A DNA stretch of 64,000 bases from an uncultured Saprospiraceae bacterium (GTDB lineage: Bacteria > Bacteroidota > Bacteroidia > Chitinophagales > Saprospiraceae). The notes beneath the pieces are model-generated. The model made no database searches. It saw only the letters and a program-made list of their open reading frames with translations, and had not been told where the DNA came from. The DNA lies in contig CAKZQC010000019.1 of NCBI GenBank assembly GCA_937139495.1, forward strand, positions 1-64,000. The letters are read 5' to 3'. The translations under genes were made by a program, and so were the position numbers. Shown in pieces: positions 62,399-64,000 of the stretch (its first letter is position 1; each line of letters begins with the position of its first letter).

Positions 62399-64000
62399 AT
62401 GTCTACAAGACTACATCTTTTTCCTATTCTTTGGTGCTTATTATTTTCTACGATTGCCTTTGGGCAAACTACTATCGGATTGCAAGACTTCGAGGCTGCT
62501 CCTGCCGCCCCTGCTATGGGGTTTGTGGCATCTAACGGAAGTACAAGTACAGGTACGGGAGCTTTTCCTACTGACAATAAATTTGTTAGTGGCTCACAAG
62601 GCTACCAAGCTAATAACGAAACGGCTGTTTTGACATTTGATGCGGTTAACACGACTGCTTTTTCAGCAATTAGTCTGGAGCTTAGATTAGCTTCTTTTGC
62701 TGGTAGTAGTGGAAATGGCGCTGATGGTGCAGATGAAGTGGAAATAGAAATAAGTACAGACGGTGGAACAACTTGGTCTAGCGAATTTATCTTGAATGGT
62801 GACAATAATGCAAAATGGTCTTTCACCTCAGGCACTGCATCTGCGTCATTTGCCTATGATGGAGATAATACCCCTAGTAGTCTTGCTCCAGGAGGGGGAG
62901 GATATAGGACAGCTGATGGATATAGCACTGTTGTAATTTCAAATCTACCCTCTGTAGTAGGTTTACGTGCTAGAATAAGTATGAAAAACAATAGTTCAAA
63001 TGAATTTTGGGTTATAGATGATGTACTCATAGAAGGTACTCCTTCTGTTGTATGTACGCATACGGTTACTACTTTTACACCTACTTCAGGTACACCTGGA
63101 TCTGAAATACAGATTATGGGGACAGGCTTTACGGCAAGTACTATTGTCGATTTTGATGGTGTCCCAGCTAGTAGTGTTCGATTTGTCGATGCTACAACTA
63201 TTATAGCTACGGTACCGAATGGTGCAACAACAGGTCTTATTAATGTAACAGAAGCGAGTTGTTTGGAGAGTACAGCGGGAAACTTTACTAGACTAGAAGG
63301 AAGTGGTGCATGTATCAGTATAGGTACTATTTTTAGTGACTTAGTTATATCGGAAGTATATGACCAAACGTCAGGAAGTTTGGGATATATAGAAATATAT
63401 AATGGAACAGGAGCTGCTATCAATCTGGCAGATTATAGAATAGATCGTTATGGAGAGCTATATACAGTACCTATTTCATTTACTTATACCTTTCCTGCAA
63501 TGGGAGTAGGGAGTACGATCGCACCAGGTCAGGCATTGGTAGGCAGGGTGAGTACGACAGCTGGAGGAGCAGAAGATTTTGATTATATAGGAACTACTTC
63601 TGGATTTAATGATGATGATAGACTAGAGCTAGTAAAAATATCAACAGGAGTACTCATTGATGATTTTCATGATGCTACAGTTAGAGCTAGAGGATACATA
63701 TACCGTAGAAATACAAGTATAACGGGCCCCAATCCTACTTATACCGCTAGCGAATGGACAAATGCTACTGCAGGTGATGTATCAGATTTGGGTACTTTTA
63801 TCAATAGCACTCCTACTACACCGCCAACAATAGCTACACAACCGAGTGATGCCAATGGTTGTAATTTGGATTTCACGGTGAATGCTACGGCAGGTAATGG
63901 AGGAACATTGACATACCAATGGTTTTTTAATGAAAATGATGGATCAGCGACAGGCTGGACTGCTGTATCAGCAGCAGCATTTCCTGCTACTACTGTCGCT
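62399..64000 (+). CDS. Large secreted surface protein (TIG, lamin-tail, Ig-like), 3' truncated
   Basis: An open frame from the ATG at 62399 runs without a stop to the window edge (534 codons). A signal peptide (MSTRLHLFPILWCLLFSTIAFGQ) precedes a jelly-roll-like domain to about residue 215. An IPT/TIG domain follows (about 219-298; TFTPTSGTPGSEIQIMGTGF). Next is a lamin-tail-type domain (about 313-450; LVISEVYDQTSGSLGYIEIY). An Ig-like repeat starts near residue 475 (LTYQWFFNENDG). A T9SS sorting tail is expected beyond the window. Probably an adhesin or nuclease-type surface protein; only the beginning is seen. Confidence 0.85.
   Translation, partial: MSTRLHLFPILWCLLFSTIAFGQTTIGLQDFEAAPAAPAMGFVASNGSTSTGTGAFPTDNKFVSGSQGYQANNETAVLTFDAVNTTAFSAISLELRLASFAGSSGNGADGADEVEIEISTDGGTTWSSEFILNGDNNAKWSFTSGTASASFAYDGDNTPSSLAPGGGGYRTADGYSTVVISNLPSVVGLRARISMKNNSSNEFWVIDDVLIEGTPSVVCTHTVTTFTPTSGTPGSEIQIMGTGFTASTIVDFDGVPASSVRFVDATTIIATVPNGATTGLINVTEASCLESTAGNFTRLEGSGACISIGTIFSDLVISEVYDQTSGSLGYIEIYNGTGAAINLADYRIDRYGELYTVPISFTYTFPAMGVGSTIAPGQALVGRVSTTAGGAEDFDYIGTTSGFNDDDRLELVKISTGVLIDDFHDATVRARGYIYRRNTSITGPNPTYTASEWTNATAGDVSDLGTFINSTPTTPPTIATQPSDANGCNLDFTVNATAGNGGTLTYQWFFNENDGSATGWTAVSAAAFPATTVA

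Noticed and set aside
62854-63423. 189-codon frame antisense to the truncated surface-protein gene
   Set aside because: The plus strand encodes a clear TIG/lamin-tail protein open to the window edge, so the minus frame is a shadow of its repetitive codons.

Overview
The window is A+T-rich chromosomal DNA of a Bacteroidota bacterium, most likely from the Saprospiria-like, gliding, type IX secretion (T9SS) part of the phylum. This rests on the Bacteroidota-type 5S rRNA, several secreted proteins ending in T9SS sorting domains, many lipoproteins with a Bacteroidota-style signal, -7 promoter boxes of the TAnnTTTG kind, and almost no Shine-Dalgarno signals. Genus and species cannot be fixed from the sequence alone. 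The gene set is mainly chromosomal: no phage, plasmid, CRISPR array, tRNA or intact transposase gene was seen.

Layout. 1-790: end of an rRNA operon (23S 3' end, spacer, 5S, terminator). 0.8-6.2 kb: a DUF4625-like lipoprotein, a helical protein of unknown function and a large T9SS-exported protein. 6.3-18.1 kb: polA, hemA, a DMP19-like protein, anmK, a TonB-type energy transducer, an McrB-like AAA+ ATPase without McrC, a Fur/Zur-type regulator and a decayed outer-membrane gene. 18.2-25.4 kb: a cadherin-repeat lipoprotein, two tandem long-chain acyl-CoA synthetases that share a 536-bp identical 3' tract, an MtfA-like protein with a changed active site, and rmlA. 26-31 kb: two tandem TPR/PD40/SPOR-like envelope proteins resembling the T9SS protein PorE but without its OmpA domain, plus a tiny very basic secreted protein. 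31-38.5 kb: mlaE-mlaF, a membrane protein with a PD-(D/E)XK-like motif, an odd gene-free stretch with its own terminator, an EamA transporter, methylmalonyl-CoA mutase and a GH25 lysozyme lipoprotein. 38.5-50.1 kb: META lipoprotein, three unknown proteins, an RlpA-SPOR protein, two T9SS proteins, a cupin and a sodium/solute symporter. 50.6-64 kb: an EgtD-like methyltransferase, a leucine-rich lipoprotein, an AGMO-like hydroxylase, uvrC, an ABC ATPase, an AlbA_2 protein, a DUF3089 lipoprotein enclosed by inverted repeats, a PhoX-like Tat protein and a truncated TIG/lamin-tail surface protein.

How it fits together. Envelope and surface functions dominate: TonB energy transduction, Mla-type lipid transport, peptidoglycan-active RlpA and GH25, SPOR-domain proteins and T9SS cargo. 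Housekeeping genes (polA, uvrC, hemA, anmK, mutase) are interspersed singly, mostly as one- or two-gene units bounded by strong bidirectional hairpin terminators.

The most unusual content lies between genes. One family of non-coding elements (10627-10850, 35276-35519, a fragment at 50399-50482 and a 53-bp derivative at 25857-25909) has GAGC-type terminal inverted repeats; the two full copies share an ordered array of four small hairpins, one with compensatory changes. A second small element at 59505-59627 is flanked by 10-bp direct repeats and sits inside a pair of ~90-bp inverted repeats that enclose one lipoprotein gene. No single gene cluster in the window is clearly a new multi-gene system.
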